DNA from: an uncultured Collinsella sp.
Lineage (GTDB): Bacteria > Actinomycetota > Coriobacteriia > Coriobacteriales > Coriobacteriaceae
Assembly (NCBI GenBank): GCA_900540875.1
Contig: UQHT01000010.1
Coordinates: forward strand, 1-64,000
Direction: 5' to 3'
Length of the DNA stretch: 64,000 bases
The notes beneath the pieces are model-generated. The model had not been told where the DNA came from, ran no database searches, and worked only from the letters and a program-made list of their open reading frames with translations. Below are positions 52,032 through 60,468 of the stretch, one piece after another (position 1 is the first letter of the stretch; the number at the start of each line of letters is the position of its first letter). The translations under genes were made by a program, and so were the position numbers.

Positions 52032-52913
52032 ATGACGGTCTTTATCCAATACCTGGTCAACGGCCTGTCCATGGGCAGCGTCTACGCCATCATCGCGTTG
52101 GGCTACACCATGGTCTACGGTATCGCCAAGATGCTGAACTTCGCTCACGGCGACGTCATCATGGTCGGTGCCTATGTCTCGTTCTGCGCCACGTCGTATC
52201 TCGGCCTCCCGGGCTGGGCATCTGTAATTCTCTCTTGCGTGGCCTGCACGGTTCTCGGTGTTCTCATTGAGGGTCTGGCATACAAGCCGCTGCGCCAAGC
52301 AGGCCCGCTGGCCGTTCTGATCACGGCCATCGGCGTGTCTTACTTCCTGCAGAACGCCGCGCAGCTTCTGTGGGGCGCCACGCCCAAGAACTTCACTTCG
52401 CTCGTCACCTTCCCGGTGCCGGAGTTCTTGGCCAAGTTCAACGTGAGCGCCGTATCGCTCGTCACCATCGTCGCCTGCCTGGTTATCATGGCCGGCCTGA
52501 TGTTCTTTACAGGTAAGACCAAGATGGGCAAAGCCATGCGCGCCGTGTCCGAGGACAAGGCCGCCGCTCAGCTCATGGGCATCAACGTCAACCGCACCAT
52601 CTCGATGACGTTTGCCATCGGCTCTGCCCTTGCCGCCATCGCCGGTGTGCTGCTGTGCTCCTACTCGCCGGTGCTGCAGCCCACGACGGGTGCCATGCCT
52701 GGCATCAAGGCCTTCGACGCCGCCGTCTTCGGCGGTATCGGCTCCATCCCCGGCGCCTTTGTCGGTGGCATTCTCATCGGCATCATCGAGGCGATGGCGC
52801 AGGCCTACATTTCCACGAGCCTTGCCAACTCCATCGTCTTTGGTGTTCTGATCATCGTCCTGCTTGTCAAGCCTGCCGGCCTCTTGGGCAAGTACGTCCC
52901 CGAGAAGGTGTAG
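52032..52913 (+). CDS. livH: Branched-chain amino acid ABC transporter permease LivH
   Basis: A 293-residue permease with eight membrane segments; it begins FIQYLVNGLSMGSVYAIIALGYTMVYG, has the LivH-type LNFAHGDVIMVGAY and FGGIGSIPGAFVGG and the EAA-like loop. ATG 52032 lies nine bases after GGGGG; another ATG at 52023 is too close to that site. It overlaps nothing but ends one base before the next GTG. Confidence 0.93.
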   Translation: MTVFIQYLVNGLSMGSVYAIIALGYTMVYGIAKMLNFAHGDVIMVGAYVSFCATSYLGLPGWASVILSCVACTVLGVLIEGLAYKPLRQAGPLAVLITAIGVSYFLQNAAQLLWGATPKNFTSLVTFPVPEFLAKFNVSAVSLVTIVACLVIMAGLMFFTGKTKMGKAMRAVSEDKAAAQLMGINVNRTISMTFAIGSALAAIAGVLLCSYSPVLQPTTGAMPGIKAFDAAVFGGIGSIPGAFVGGILIGIIEAMAQAYISTSLANSIVFGVLIIVLLVKPAGLLGKYVPEKV

Positions 52914-54002
52914 GTGAGCGTTATGAAGTTTCTTAAAGACAAGCAGACGCGTCACGACTTTGTTACGTACGCCATGTGCCTTGTGGCGTTCGCCATCGTG
53001 TTCTTTATGCAGTCCAACCACATGATTCCGCGCATGATCGCCGGTCAGCTGGTTCCCATCACGGCCTATATCGTCATGGCCATCTCCCTTAACCTCGTCG
53101 TCGGCATCGCGGGCGACTTGTCGCTGGGCCACGCGGGCTTTATGAGTGTCGGTGCCTATACGGGAATCGTTACCGCGGTCGCGCTGGAGAGCGCCGTTCC
53201 CTCCGATCCGGTGCGCCTTATCATCAGTATCGTGGTCGGCGCCATCGCTGCCGCCATCCTGGGCTTCTTGATCGGCATCCCGGTCCTGCGCCTGAGCGGC
53301 GACTATCTGGCCATCGTGACCCTGGCTTTTGGCGAGATCATCAAAGAGATCGTCACCTGCCTCATTGTGGGCGTCGACTCCCGCGGCCTGCATGTGATCT
53401 TTAACATCACGGGTAACTCCACGATCGACGACCTGCACCTGCTCGAGGACGGCACCGCCATCATCAAGGGCGCGCAGGGCGCATCGGGCGTGTCGACCTA
53501 TTCGACTTTCCTTGCCGGCGCCATCCTGGTCATGGTCGCACTCGTGATCGTGCTCAACCTGGTTCGCAGCCGTACCGGCCGTGCCATTATGGCCGTGCGT
53601 GACAACAAGATCGCTGCCGAGTCCGTGGGTATCTCCGTCACCCAGTACCGCATGATCGCCTTCGTGGTTTCCGCTGCCCTCGCCGGCGCTGCCGGAGCCC
53701 TCTTCGGCGGTAACTTCTCGCAGCTCTCCGCCACCAAGTTCGACTTCAACACGTCCATCCTCATTCTGGTGTTCGTGGTCCTGGGCGGTCTGGGCAACAT
53801 GCGCGGCTCCGTCATCGCGGCGGCGTTGCTTACGGTGCTTCCCGAGCTGCTCCGTCAGTTCTCGGACTACCGCATGCTCATCTACGCCATCGTGCTGATC
53901 CTGGTCATGATCTTTACCAACAACCCGCAGCTCAAGTCGTTCTTCGCACGCATTAAGGACCGCTTTGCTTCCAAGAAGGAGGTGGCAGCCGATGCCCAGT
54001 AA
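52914..54002 (+). CDS. livM: Branched-chain amino acid ABC transporter permease LivM
   Basis: A 362-residue permease with about ten membrane segments. ISLNLVVGIAGDLSLGHAGFMSVGAYTG and DYLAIVTLAFGEIIKE are LivM signatures, with VVLGGLGNMRGSVIAAALLTVLPELLR near the end. The GTG at 52914 immediately follows the livH stop; ATG 52923 is an equal candidate. The end overlaps livG by 11 bases. Confidence 0.93.
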   Translation: MSVMKFLKDKQTRHDFVTYAMCLVAFAIVFFMQSNHMIPRMIAGQLVPITAYIVMAISLNLVVGIAGDLSLGHAGFMSVGAYTGIVTAVALESAVPSDPVRLIISIVVGAIAAAILGFLIGIPVLRLSGDYLAIVTLAFGEIIKEIVTCLIVGVDSRGLHVIFNITGNSTIDDLHLLEDGTAIIKGAQGASGVSTYSTFLAGAILVMVALVIVLNLVRSRTGRAIMAVRDNKIAAESVGISVTQYRMIAFVVSAALAGAAGALFGGNFSQLSATKFDFNTSILILVFVVLGGLGNMRGSVIAAALLTVLPELLRQFSDYRMLIYAIVLILVMIFTNNPQLKSFFARIKDRFASKKEVAADAQ

Positions 54003-54852
54003 GTTTGAGTTCAACAAGGGCAAGATGGTCCCGTATCCTTCTGGCGCCATCGTTCCCGACCGCGACCTGGGCCAGCGCCCGGCGCTCGAGTGCATCCACT
54101 TGGGCATTGAATTTGGCGGCCTTAAGGCAGTAGACGACTTTAGCCTGACCATCGGTAAGACCGAGATCGCCGGTCTGATCGGCCCCAACGGTGCCGGTAA
54201 GACCACGGTCTTCAATCTGCTCACCAAGGTATACCAGCCCACGCACGGCACCATCCTGCTCGACGGTGAGGACACCTCGGGCAAGTCGGTCTACCAGGTC
54301 AACCGCATGGGTATTGCCCGCACCTTCCAGAACATCCGCCTGTTCAACACCATGACGGTGGAGGATAACGTTAAGGTCGGCCTACACAACCAGGAGCGCT
54401 ACTCCGGCTTTGAGGGCGTGCTGCGCCTGCCGACGTATTGGAAACACGAGAAGGCCGCCCACGAGCGCGCCGTGGAGCTGCTGTCCATCTTTGATATGGA
54501 GCATCTGGCAAACGAACAGGCCGGATCGCTGCCTTACGGCGCTCAGCGTCGTCTGGAGATTGTCCGCGCGCTTGCCACCAACCCCAAGCTACTGCTGCTC
54601 GACGAGCCTGCCGCCGGCATGAACCCGTCCGAGACCGCCGAGCTCATGGAGAACATCGTCAAGATCCGCGACACCTTTGGCATCGCCATCATGCTTATCG
54701 AGCACGACATGTCGCTCGTCATGAACATCTGCGAGGGCATCTGCGTGCTCAACTTTGGTAAGGTCATCGCCAAGGGCACGGCCGAGGAGATCCAGAACAA
54801 CGACGCCGTTATCGAGGCATATCTGGGCAAGCAGGATAAGGGGGAGAACTAA
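53992..54852 (+). CDS. livG: Branched-chain amino acid ABC transporter ATP-binding protein LivG
   Basis: A 286-residue ATPase: Walker A GLIGPNGAGKTTVFNLL, Q-loop ARTFQNIRLF, signature LPYGAQRRLEIVRAL (a variant of LSGGQ) and Walker B LLLLDEPAAGMNP, with the H-loop IEHDMSLVM. The N-terminal ~35 residues are an extension of unknown use. AAGGAGG is 6-7 bases before ATG 53992, inside livM. Confidence 0.94.
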   Translation: MPSKFEFNKGKMVPYPSGAIVPDRDLGQRPALECIHLGIEFGGLKAVDDFSLTIGKTEIAGLIGPNGAGKTTVFNLLTKVYQPTHGTILLDGEDTSGKSVYQVNRMGIARTFQNIRLFNTMTVEDNVKVGLHNQERYSGFEGVLRLPTYWKHEKAAHERAVELLSIFDMEHLANEQAGSLPYGAQRRLEIVRALATNPKLLLLDEPAAGMNPSETAELMENIVKIRDTFGIAIMLIEHDMSLVMNICEGICVLNFGKVIAKGTAEEIQNNDAVIEAYLGKQDKGEN

Positions 54853-55566
54853 ATGGCAGAGCCGATGCTTTCCGTCTACAACATCAACGTCTGGTACGGC
54901 GCCATCCACGCCATCAAGGACATCTCCTTTAACGTTAACGAGGGCGAGATCGTGGCTCTGATCGGCGCGAACGGCGCTGGCAAGTCCACAACGCTCAAGA
55001 CCGTCTCGGGCCTGCTGCGCTCCAAGACCGGCTCCATCAAGTTTATGGGCGAGGACATTACCCATACGCCCGCTGATAAGCTGGTTGGTAAGGGACTGGC
55101 TCAGGTTCCCGAGGGACGTCGCGCCTTTTTGCAGATGACGGTTGAGGAGAACCTGGAGATGGGCGCCTATACGCAGCCCAAGTCCACGGTGGCTCCGGGC
55201 CTTGAGCGCGTCTACGAGCAGTTCCCGCGCCTGAAGGAGCGCCGTCGCCAGGTCGCCGGCACCCTTTCGGGCGGCGAGCAGCAGATGCTCGTTATGGGGC
55301 GCGCCCTTATGAGCAACCCCAAGCTGCTCATGCTCGATGAGCCTTCCATGGGTCTGGCGCCGATTCTGATTGAGCAGATCTTCCAGATTGTCGAGGACCT
55401 GCACAAGGCCGGTACCACGGTGCTTCTGGTCGAGCAGAACGCCCAGATGGCGCTTTCAATCGCCACGCGCGGCTACGTGCTCGAGACCGGCAAGATCACC
55501 ATGACCGGCACCGGCCAAGAGCTCCTGCACGACGATAACGTCCGCAAAGCCTATCTTGGTGGTTAA
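54853..55566 (+). CDS. livF: Branched-chain amino acid ABC transporter ATP-binding protein LivF
   Basis: A 237-residue ATPase: Walker A ALIGANGAGKSTTLKTV, Q-loop-region VPEGRRAFLQMTVEENLEMG, signature LSGGEQQMLVMGRAL, Walker B LLMLDEPSMGL and LVEQNAQMAL. It is the last gene of the operon; a perfect 12 bp stem hairpin follows. Confidence 0.95.
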   Translation: MAEPMLSVYNINVWYGAIHAIKDISFNVNEGEIVALIGANGAGKSTTLKTVSGLLRSKTGSIKFMGEDITHTPADKLVGKGLAQVPEGRRAFLQMTVEENLEMGAYTQPKSTVAPGLERVYEQFPRLKERRRQVAGTLSGGEQQMLVMGRALMSNPKLLMLDEPSMGLAPILIEQIFQIVEDLHKAGTTVLLVEQNAQMALSIATRGYVLETGKITMTGTGQELLHDDNVRKAYLGG

Positions 55567-55580
55567 TCCATTCAGCAAAG

Positions 55581-55609
55581 GGGGCGCTGACCAACCCGGT
55601 CAGCGCCCC
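55581..55609 (+). terminator. Hairpin after livF
   Basis: GGGGCGCTGACC and GGTCAGCGCCCC form a perfect 12 bp stem around AACCC. No T-run follows; the 55610 repeat begins directly after it. Confidence 0.7.
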
Positions 55610-55708
55610 ATTGAAGTTGCGGTGAAATAGGGACTAAATAGGGATTCTAGACGCCAAAACAGTCCCTATTCCACCGCAACTTCAATGGGGCGTGCGACGA
55701 TGACCGTC
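55610..55708. repeat. ~100 bp hairpin repeat, copy 1
   Basis: 26-base arms (55610-55635 and 55661-55686) differ at one position and surround a 25-base loop; they include GTTGCGGTGAAATAGGGACT and its partner. A tail to about 55708 is also shared with copy 2 at 57542-57640, with GGGG...TG.GAC.ATG..CGTC conserved. Both copies have the same orientation. Confidence 0.8.
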
Positions 55709-55732
55709 CCAAATTGGCACCCCTGCACCAAG

Positions 55733-55772
55733 CCAAGGCCCCGTTCCGGAATGTGTCGGAACGGGGCCTTGG
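55733..55772 (-). terminator. Strong hairpin between the repeat and the zinc-ribbon gene
   Basis: CCAAGGCCCCGTTCCG and CGGAACGGGGCCTTGG form a perfect 16 bp stem with an 8-base loop just past the end of the minus-strand gene. There is no T-run on either strand. Confidence 0.7.
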
Positions 55773-55799
55773 TGGTTGGGGCCTATTGGGTTTTGCTCG

Positions 55800-57398
55800 C
55801 TAGTCTACCTTATGCCCGCATGTTGGGCAGAACTGGGCTTCGGGTACGAGCGGGGTTCCGCAGTGGCGACAGAAGCGGGCGGGCTCGGTCGGAGCTGCCG
55901 GTGCCGTCGGCATCGCAGGTACTGCAGGTGGAACGGCGTTCTGCTGGGCGCGCTTCTGACGTCGACGCTGCTTGCGTTGAGGTTTGGGCGCTGCAGCTAC
56001 CGCACCGTTCGCGGCCTTCGCACGCTTCTTGCGGATGCAAAGGACAACGATCGTGCCACCGATGATGAGGACAATCGCCACGCCGCCGCAAATGACAAAT
56101 GGTAGATGATTCTGGACAAAGTACAGCACATCCTCAGGCAGCGAATGGGGGATATTGGACTTATAGATGTTCACGTGGACCGTTGCGGGGTCGTTTTCAT
56201 CGTTATAGGTTTCCAAAATCCTACGATCACCGTCCATGAACCAAAGATCGGACCAATGAGAGCCAAACTCGCTCTTTGCTCCGGTTTTTGCATCAGCTAG
56301 GCATACCGAGCGTTTGTCACCATCTGTGCTTACTCCGAGCAGGGCCTTACCGTCATGTGAGATGTCTTTGAGGTATCCACCGCCGAAGGGGAAGGCGATC
56401 GAGCTAATAATCTCTTCCTTTCCCAAATCATAGACGCCAACGTTTGCATCAGTATCGTTTAGGTCGTAATAACCTTCAGCCTCTTCAAATAGCTCGTTTG
56501 ACCCTCTTTTTATATAGATTGGGTAGAACTTAACTGATTCCGAGTAGAAATTATTAGGAGCATGCTCATCGTCATTGAGAAGAACGCTCATGTTTCTGTC
56601 GCGGTCAGCTTTTATTAGTGCAATGTCGCTCTGAAGATAAATGTCGTCCGAGTTAGAACTGAGGGTAATGCAGTTGACATCCGAAGACCTATCATCTTTT
56701 TTTACGTTGACGGTCTTTAATTCTGTTGACCCTGTATCACAGTTGAAAACCCTAAGTGCAACGACGCCGTCCTCGGTATTGTCCTGTAAGGCATATAGGC
56801 GGCTCATGTCTTTTGAGTAACTGTAGTACCACCAAGAGTCATCTTTATCTGGCTGGTATGTCTGGACCAGTTTGTCGGATTCAAGATCATAGATTTCGAC
56901 CAATTTAGGATCGTCTTCATCGTCATAGTGCTCCACGGCAGCCCTATTGCCATCATCGGAGACGGTTACATTGGTCCAGGCATATTTGGCCGAAGTGATG
57001 GGATGGACTGTTTGGGTCTGGTTGTCTGGTGAGAATACGATCAAATTATTACCGTCTTCCCAGTAGAGCTGATCGCTATCGGTGATATATGCGTAATCAA
57101 GGCATTCATCTGATATATTGATGGGGCTCATGCTGCCATCATTGAAATTGATAAGGGATATTGTCTTTCGGTTGAAATCGTCATCGCAGTCGTACAGATA
57201 GCCGAACTTTGTATGGCCGTTCGTGCGGATATCCGAGTTTTCACTACTTACCTTAAAGCTATACGACTTCTCAAGTTCAGGCGTTGGTACACTACCGCCG
57301 GCTAATGCTGCAGGAGGGGTTGCGAGCGGAGACAGGGCCGCGATCAGGCCGATGGCGACTGCTGCGATCCTTCCGCTCTTTTGGATGCTCTTAAACAT
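55800..57398 (-). CDS. Secreted/membrane protein with large ectodomain and cytosolic zinc ribbon
   Basis: A 532-residue protein: signal peptide (AAVAIGLIAALSPLATPPAALA), a ~400-residue extracytoplasmic, Asp/Ser/Tyr-rich beta domain with repeated short motifs (ISHDGKALLGVSTDGDKRSVCLAD, VSDDGNRAAVEHYDDEDDPKLVEIYD) like a beta-propeller, a membrane helix (~435-458), a basic Ala/Pro/Gln-rich linker and a C-terminal zinc ribbon with Cys 510, 513, 524 and 527. The DNA of the ectodomain is visibly more AT-rich than its neighbours. The gene lies between two direct copies of a ~100 bp repeat. Function unknown. Confidence 0.75.
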   Translation of the reverse strand: MFKSIQKSGRIAAVAIGLIAALSPLATPPAALAGGSVPTPELEKSYSFKVSSENSDIRTNGHTKFGYLYDCDDDFNRKTISLINFNDGSMSPINISDECLDYAYITDSDQLYWEDGNNLIVFSPDNQTQTVHPITSAKYAWTNVTVSDDGNRAAVEHYDDEDDPKLVEIYDLESDKLVQTYQPDKDDSWWYYSYSKDMSRLYALQDNTEDGVVALRVFNCDTGSTELKTVNVKKDDRSSDVNCITLSSNSDDIYLQSDIALIKADRDRNMSVLLNDDEHAPNNFYSESVKFYPIYIKRGSNELFEEAEGYYDLNDTDANVGVYDLGKEEIISSIAFPFGGGYLKDISHDGKALLGVSTDGDKRSVCLADAKTGAKSEFGSHWSDLWFMDGDRRILETYNDENDPATVHVNIYKSNIPHSLPEDVLYFVQNHLPFVICGGVAIVLIIGGTIVVLCIRKKRAKAANGAVAAAPKPQRKQRRRQKRAQQNAVPPAVPAMPTAPAAPTEPARFCRHCGTPLVPEAQFCPTCGHKVD

Positions 57399-57541
57399 GG
57401 CAATCCTTTCCTCTAGATTCGAATGACGATACTGCCATGGTTAATCGGGATTCCGAAATCTTGTTGCGCAACATTCACCATCGGCAACATTTTTCGGCCA
57501 GCTGTAATGATCCGTTTTCCTCCGTCCCCAAGAGATCATTC

Positions 57542-57640
57542 TGAGTTGCGGTGAAATAGGGACTTAATACGGGCTCCAGAGGCCAAAAGCAGTCCCTATT
57601 CCACCGCAACTTCATGGGGATGTGTGACAATGCCCGTCGG
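57542..57640. repeat. ~100 bp hairpin repeat, copy 2
   Basis: The core AGTTGCGGTGAAATAGGGAC (57544-57563) is identical to copy 1, and the matching arm lies at 57591-57614. The tail GGGGATGTGTGACAATGCCCGTC aligns with copy 1 at most positions. Both copies share orientation, so they are direct repeats around the zinc-ribbon gene. Confidence 0.8.
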
Positions 57641-57670
57641 AAAACATCTGCTGTCTTTGGGGGTCTAGCT

Positions 57671-58348
57671 ATGCTGTACGAGTTTTGTGCCGAGAACTTT
57701 GAGCGAGTGCCGGCGGCCATCGAGGCCGGTGCGGGGCGCATTGAGCTGTGCGACAACCTCGCCGTCGGTGGCACCACGCCTTCCGCCGGCGTTATCAGCG
57801 CTACGGTCAGCTATGCTCACGAGCATGACGCGCGAGTGATGTGCATGATTCGCCCGCGTGGCGGTGACTTTCACTACAACCAGGACGAGCTGCGCATGAT
57901 GGAGATGGACTTGGGTCTTGCCGTGAGCGCCGGCGTTGACGGCCTGGTCTTTGGCTGCTGCAAGCCCTGTGCCGGCGGCTGGGCGCTCGACGAGCTCACC
58001 CTCGGCGCCCTCGTGATGGCTACGGGCTGCGCGACCGAGGAGTGCAAGCGCGGGGCCATCGATATCACCTTCCACATGGCCTTTGACCAGCTTTCGCTCG
58101 AGGCTCAGCTCGATGCCATTGACACACTCGCCGACTGCGGCATCACGCGCATCCTGACGCATGGTGGTGCTGCTGGAACGCCGATCGAGGACAACCTGGA
58201 GTACCTGTCGCGTCTTGTCGAGTATGCGGGCGACCGCCTGACCATCCTTCCCGGCGGCGGCATTTCTACGGCCAACCGCGATACCGTGGCGGCGGCATTG
58301 AGCGTCTCCGAGCTCCATGGCACCAAGATCGTGCAGTTGGAGGTATAA
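57671..58348 (+). CDS. cutC: CutC family protein
   Basis: A 225-residue TIM-barrel protein with the CutC pattern: EFCAENFERVPAAIEAGAGRIELCDNL, GGTTPSAG, MIRPRGGDFHY, DGLVFGC, FHMAFDQ, GITRILTHGGAAGTP and ILPGGGIS. CutC was named for copper handling, but this role is disputed. GGGGG precedes ATG 57671. The next gene starts 3 bases after its stop, so the pair forms an operon. Confidence 0.9.
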   Translation: MLYEFCAENFERVPAAIEAGAGRIELCDNLAVGGTTPSAGVISATVSYAHEHDARVMCMIRPRGGDFHYNQDELRMMEMDLGLAVSAGVDGLVFGCCKPCAGGWALDELTLGALVMATGCATEECKRGAIDITFHMAFDQLSLEAQLDAIDTLADCGITRILTHGGAAGTPIEDNLEYLSRLVEYAGDRLTILPGGGISTANRDTVAAALSVSELHGTKIVQLEV

Positions 58349-58351
58349 CCC

Positions 58352-59149
58352 GTGGCGCTGGTATTTGACGTTCAGCAGGCGAACGGTAAGCCCGACGATA
58401 ATCGTCGCCCTGGCACCGCGTGCCCCTTTTGCGACACGGAGGGGCTCGCCAACATCATCGAGCGCGATGGTGACTGCATCTGGCTCGAGAATAAGTTCAA
58501 GACCTTGCGGGCCACCCGTCAGACCGTATTGATCGAGTCGGCCAATCACGACGCCGACCTGGCGACCTATGAACCGGATGAGCTGCATCATGTGATGCGG
58601 TTTGCCCTGGGCTGTTGGCAGCAGATGATCGATTCCCAACAGTACCTCAGCGTGCTCATGTACAAGAACAAAGGCCCGCTTTCGGGCGGCAGCCTCGTCC
58701 ATCCTCACATGCAGATTGTGGGTTTGGAGCAGGAAGACGGCTATGCTTCGCTGACTTCCGCCAATTTCGAAGGCATCAATGTCTGGCGGCAGGGGAGAAT
58801 CTCGGTCAACATCTCAACCGAGCCGATCATGGGATTCTTTGAGGTCAACGTCTCGGCTCCACAGGGAATCGCCGCCAGCGACGACGCCCGCGACCAAGCC
58901 GAAGCGGACCTGTTTGCCGATGCGATTCAGGTGGCCCTGCGCTATATCCTGCACGAACACCACGGCGGTCGCGCGGAGTCGTACAACTTGTTCTTCTACC
59001 ACATGGACGGCCGGACCATTGCCAAGGCGTTGCCACGTTGGGTGGTATCGCCCTACTTCGTGGGCTATCGTCTGGCCCAGGTTAATGCCGAGACCACGCT
59101 CTATATCGATGCTGAGCGCCTACGCGCGCATCTGGAAACGCTCGTATAG
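58352..59149 (+). CDS. GalT/HIT-like protein (DUF4931 type)
   Basis: A 265-residue protein of the galactose-1-phosphate uridylyltransferase/HIT superfamily: TACPFCDTEG gives a Cys pair for zinc, and GGSLVHPHMQIVG is the H-x-H-x-Q catalytic triad. A second HHGGRAESYNLFFY-like block follows near 210. It resembles DUF4931 proteins, which have no settled substrate. GTG 58352 follows the CutC stop directly. Confidence 0.75.
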   Translation: MALVFDVQQANGKPDDNRRPGTACPFCDTEGLANIIERDGDCIWLENKFKTLRATRQTVLIESANHDADLATYEPDELHHVMRFALGCWQQMIDSQQYLSVLMYKNKGPLSGGSLVHPHMQIVGLEQEDGYASLTSANFEGINVWRQGRISVNISTEPIMGFFEVNVSAPQGIAASDDARDQAEADLFADAIQVALRYILHEHHGGRAESYNLFFYHMDGRTIAKALPRWVVSPYFVGYRLAQVNAETTLYIDAERLRAHLETLV

Positions 59150-59179
59150 CAAGGCGAGCGCCTGCGAAAAGTGTGCTGC

Positions 59180-60178
59180 CTAGCGTGCCATCGCGTCGCG
59201 CCCAGCCTTGACCCGCTTGCGCTGTTTGGCGCGCTCCTCGCCGGTCAGTCGCTCAAAGAGATGTCCGATAACCGAGGCGAGCACCTGCTGAAACAGCGTT
59301 CCGCACATGACGGGAAACACGACCTCGCCGGGAAAATACTGCGTGGCGATGACGGCGCCCGAAGAGATATTGCGCATGCCGCAGGTAAAGCACATGGTGG
59401 TCGTCTCGCTATACGGCAGGTGCAACGCGCGGGCGACCAGAATGCCGACGACAAAGCCGCTGATGGCGAAGGTCAAAATAAAGAGGGCAACTTCCAGGCG
59501 CACCGCATTCATGTGTAGCACGTACTCGCTCATGGCGGTGGAGTTGGAGGCGATGACACCCATCATCATAAACTTGCAGGCGGGCGAAAGCGCGGGGGAG
59601 AGTTTCTCGTGTCCCCATCCGCGCGTGAACTCGTTGATCACGATGCCGAGCACGGCGGGGATGGCGATCATAAAGGCCATGTTCTGCATCATGCCCGTAA
59701 CATCGATTGCAACGGTGGCACCCAGCAGGAGCTTAAGCGTGAGCGGAATCGTGACGGGCGAGATGACCGAGGACGTCAGGATGATGGTGAGCGCGAGCGG
59801 GCCGTTGCCGCCGAACATACTGATCCACATAAAGGCGGTGACTGCCACGGGTACGCTGTACTCGAGCACGATGCCGCAGACAAGGTTGGGGTTGGAGCCA
59901 AAGAATAACGATCCCATGGCATAGGCTGCGATAGGGATAAGCACCGCCGAGACGAGTAACGCCAAGACCAGGTGCAGCGGACGGCGGAACACCTCGGTTA
60001 CCTGGTGAAAGGTGTTGCTGAGCGCACCCTGAAACGTCATAAAGGCAAACAGGGTGGGAACGATGGGCTTGAGTACGCCAATCTGTTGGGGAAAGAGCAC
60101 GCCGAGCGCCACGCAAATCGGAACGATGACCTGCATGTGCCCCGCGAGAAACTTGCCCAGTCCAACCCATTGCTTCAT
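59180..60178 (-). CDS. BASS-family (bile acid:Na+ symporter-like) transporter
   Basis: A 332-residue membrane protein with nine or ten helices: LFAFMTFQGALSNTFHQV, VCGIVLEYSVPVAVTAFMW and CFTCGMRNISSGAVIA match the BASS (SBF) superfamily, whose members import bile acids, pantoate, pyruvate or other organic anions. The substrate cannot be told from sequence. The basic C-terminus is cytosolic. The gene stands alone. Confidence 0.83.
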   Translation of the reverse strand: MKQWVGLGKFLAGHMQVIVPICVALGVLFPQQIGVLKPIVPTLFAFMTFQGALSNTFHQVTEVFRRPLHLVLALLVSAVLIPIAAYAMGSLFFGSNPNLVCGIVLEYSVPVAVTAFMWISMFGGNGPLALTIILTSSVISPVTIPLTLKLLLGATVAIDVTGMMQNMAFMIAIPAVLGIVINEFTRGWGHEKLSPALSPACKFMMMGVIASNSTAMSEYVLHMNAVRLEVALFILTFAISGFVVGILVARALHLPYSETTTMCFTCGMRNISSGAVIATQYFPGEVVFPVMCGTLFQQVLASVIGHLFERLTGEERAKQRKRVKAGRDAMAR

Positions 60179-60340
60179 ATGCGCTTGTGACTCCCTTTGC
60201 CCGTGAATCCGTTTTGAATGGATATGCTAGACGCTCGCATGCGTCCGTGCGTCAGAAACGCTCGAATATTTCGAGGCTATTACCGGCATCGTTTACCGAA
60301 ACCGCGGCGTGCTGCGGCGATTTGCGTCTGCTCTGCACGG

Positions 60341-60346
60341 TATAAT
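60341..60346 (+). promoter_or_regulatory. -10 box TATAAT upstream of the recJ-like gene
   Basis: A consensus TATAAT lies about 57 bases before the small leader ORF. The -35 region (GCGATT at an 18-base spacing) is weak. Confidence 0.5.
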
Positions 60347-60402
60347 AAATCCGTTCAACAGATCTGCCTGCCGAAGCGGGCATACACAGAGGACTCATCG
60401 CT

Positions 60403-60468
60403 ATGAACCGTGAGAGGTATCGCGGCGACCTGCCCCTATCGGGGGTGGGCGCCTATGTCATCGCTTAA
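60403..60468 (+). CDS. Possible 21-residue leader peptide overlapping the recJ-like start
   Basis: ATG at 60403 opens a 21-codon frame ending in TAA at 60466, out of frame with the next gene and overlapping its first 14 bases. AGAGGA precedes the ATG at a good distance. It could couple translation of the recJ-like gene. It may also be chance. Confidence 0.4.
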   Translation: MNRERYRGDLPLSGVGAYVIA

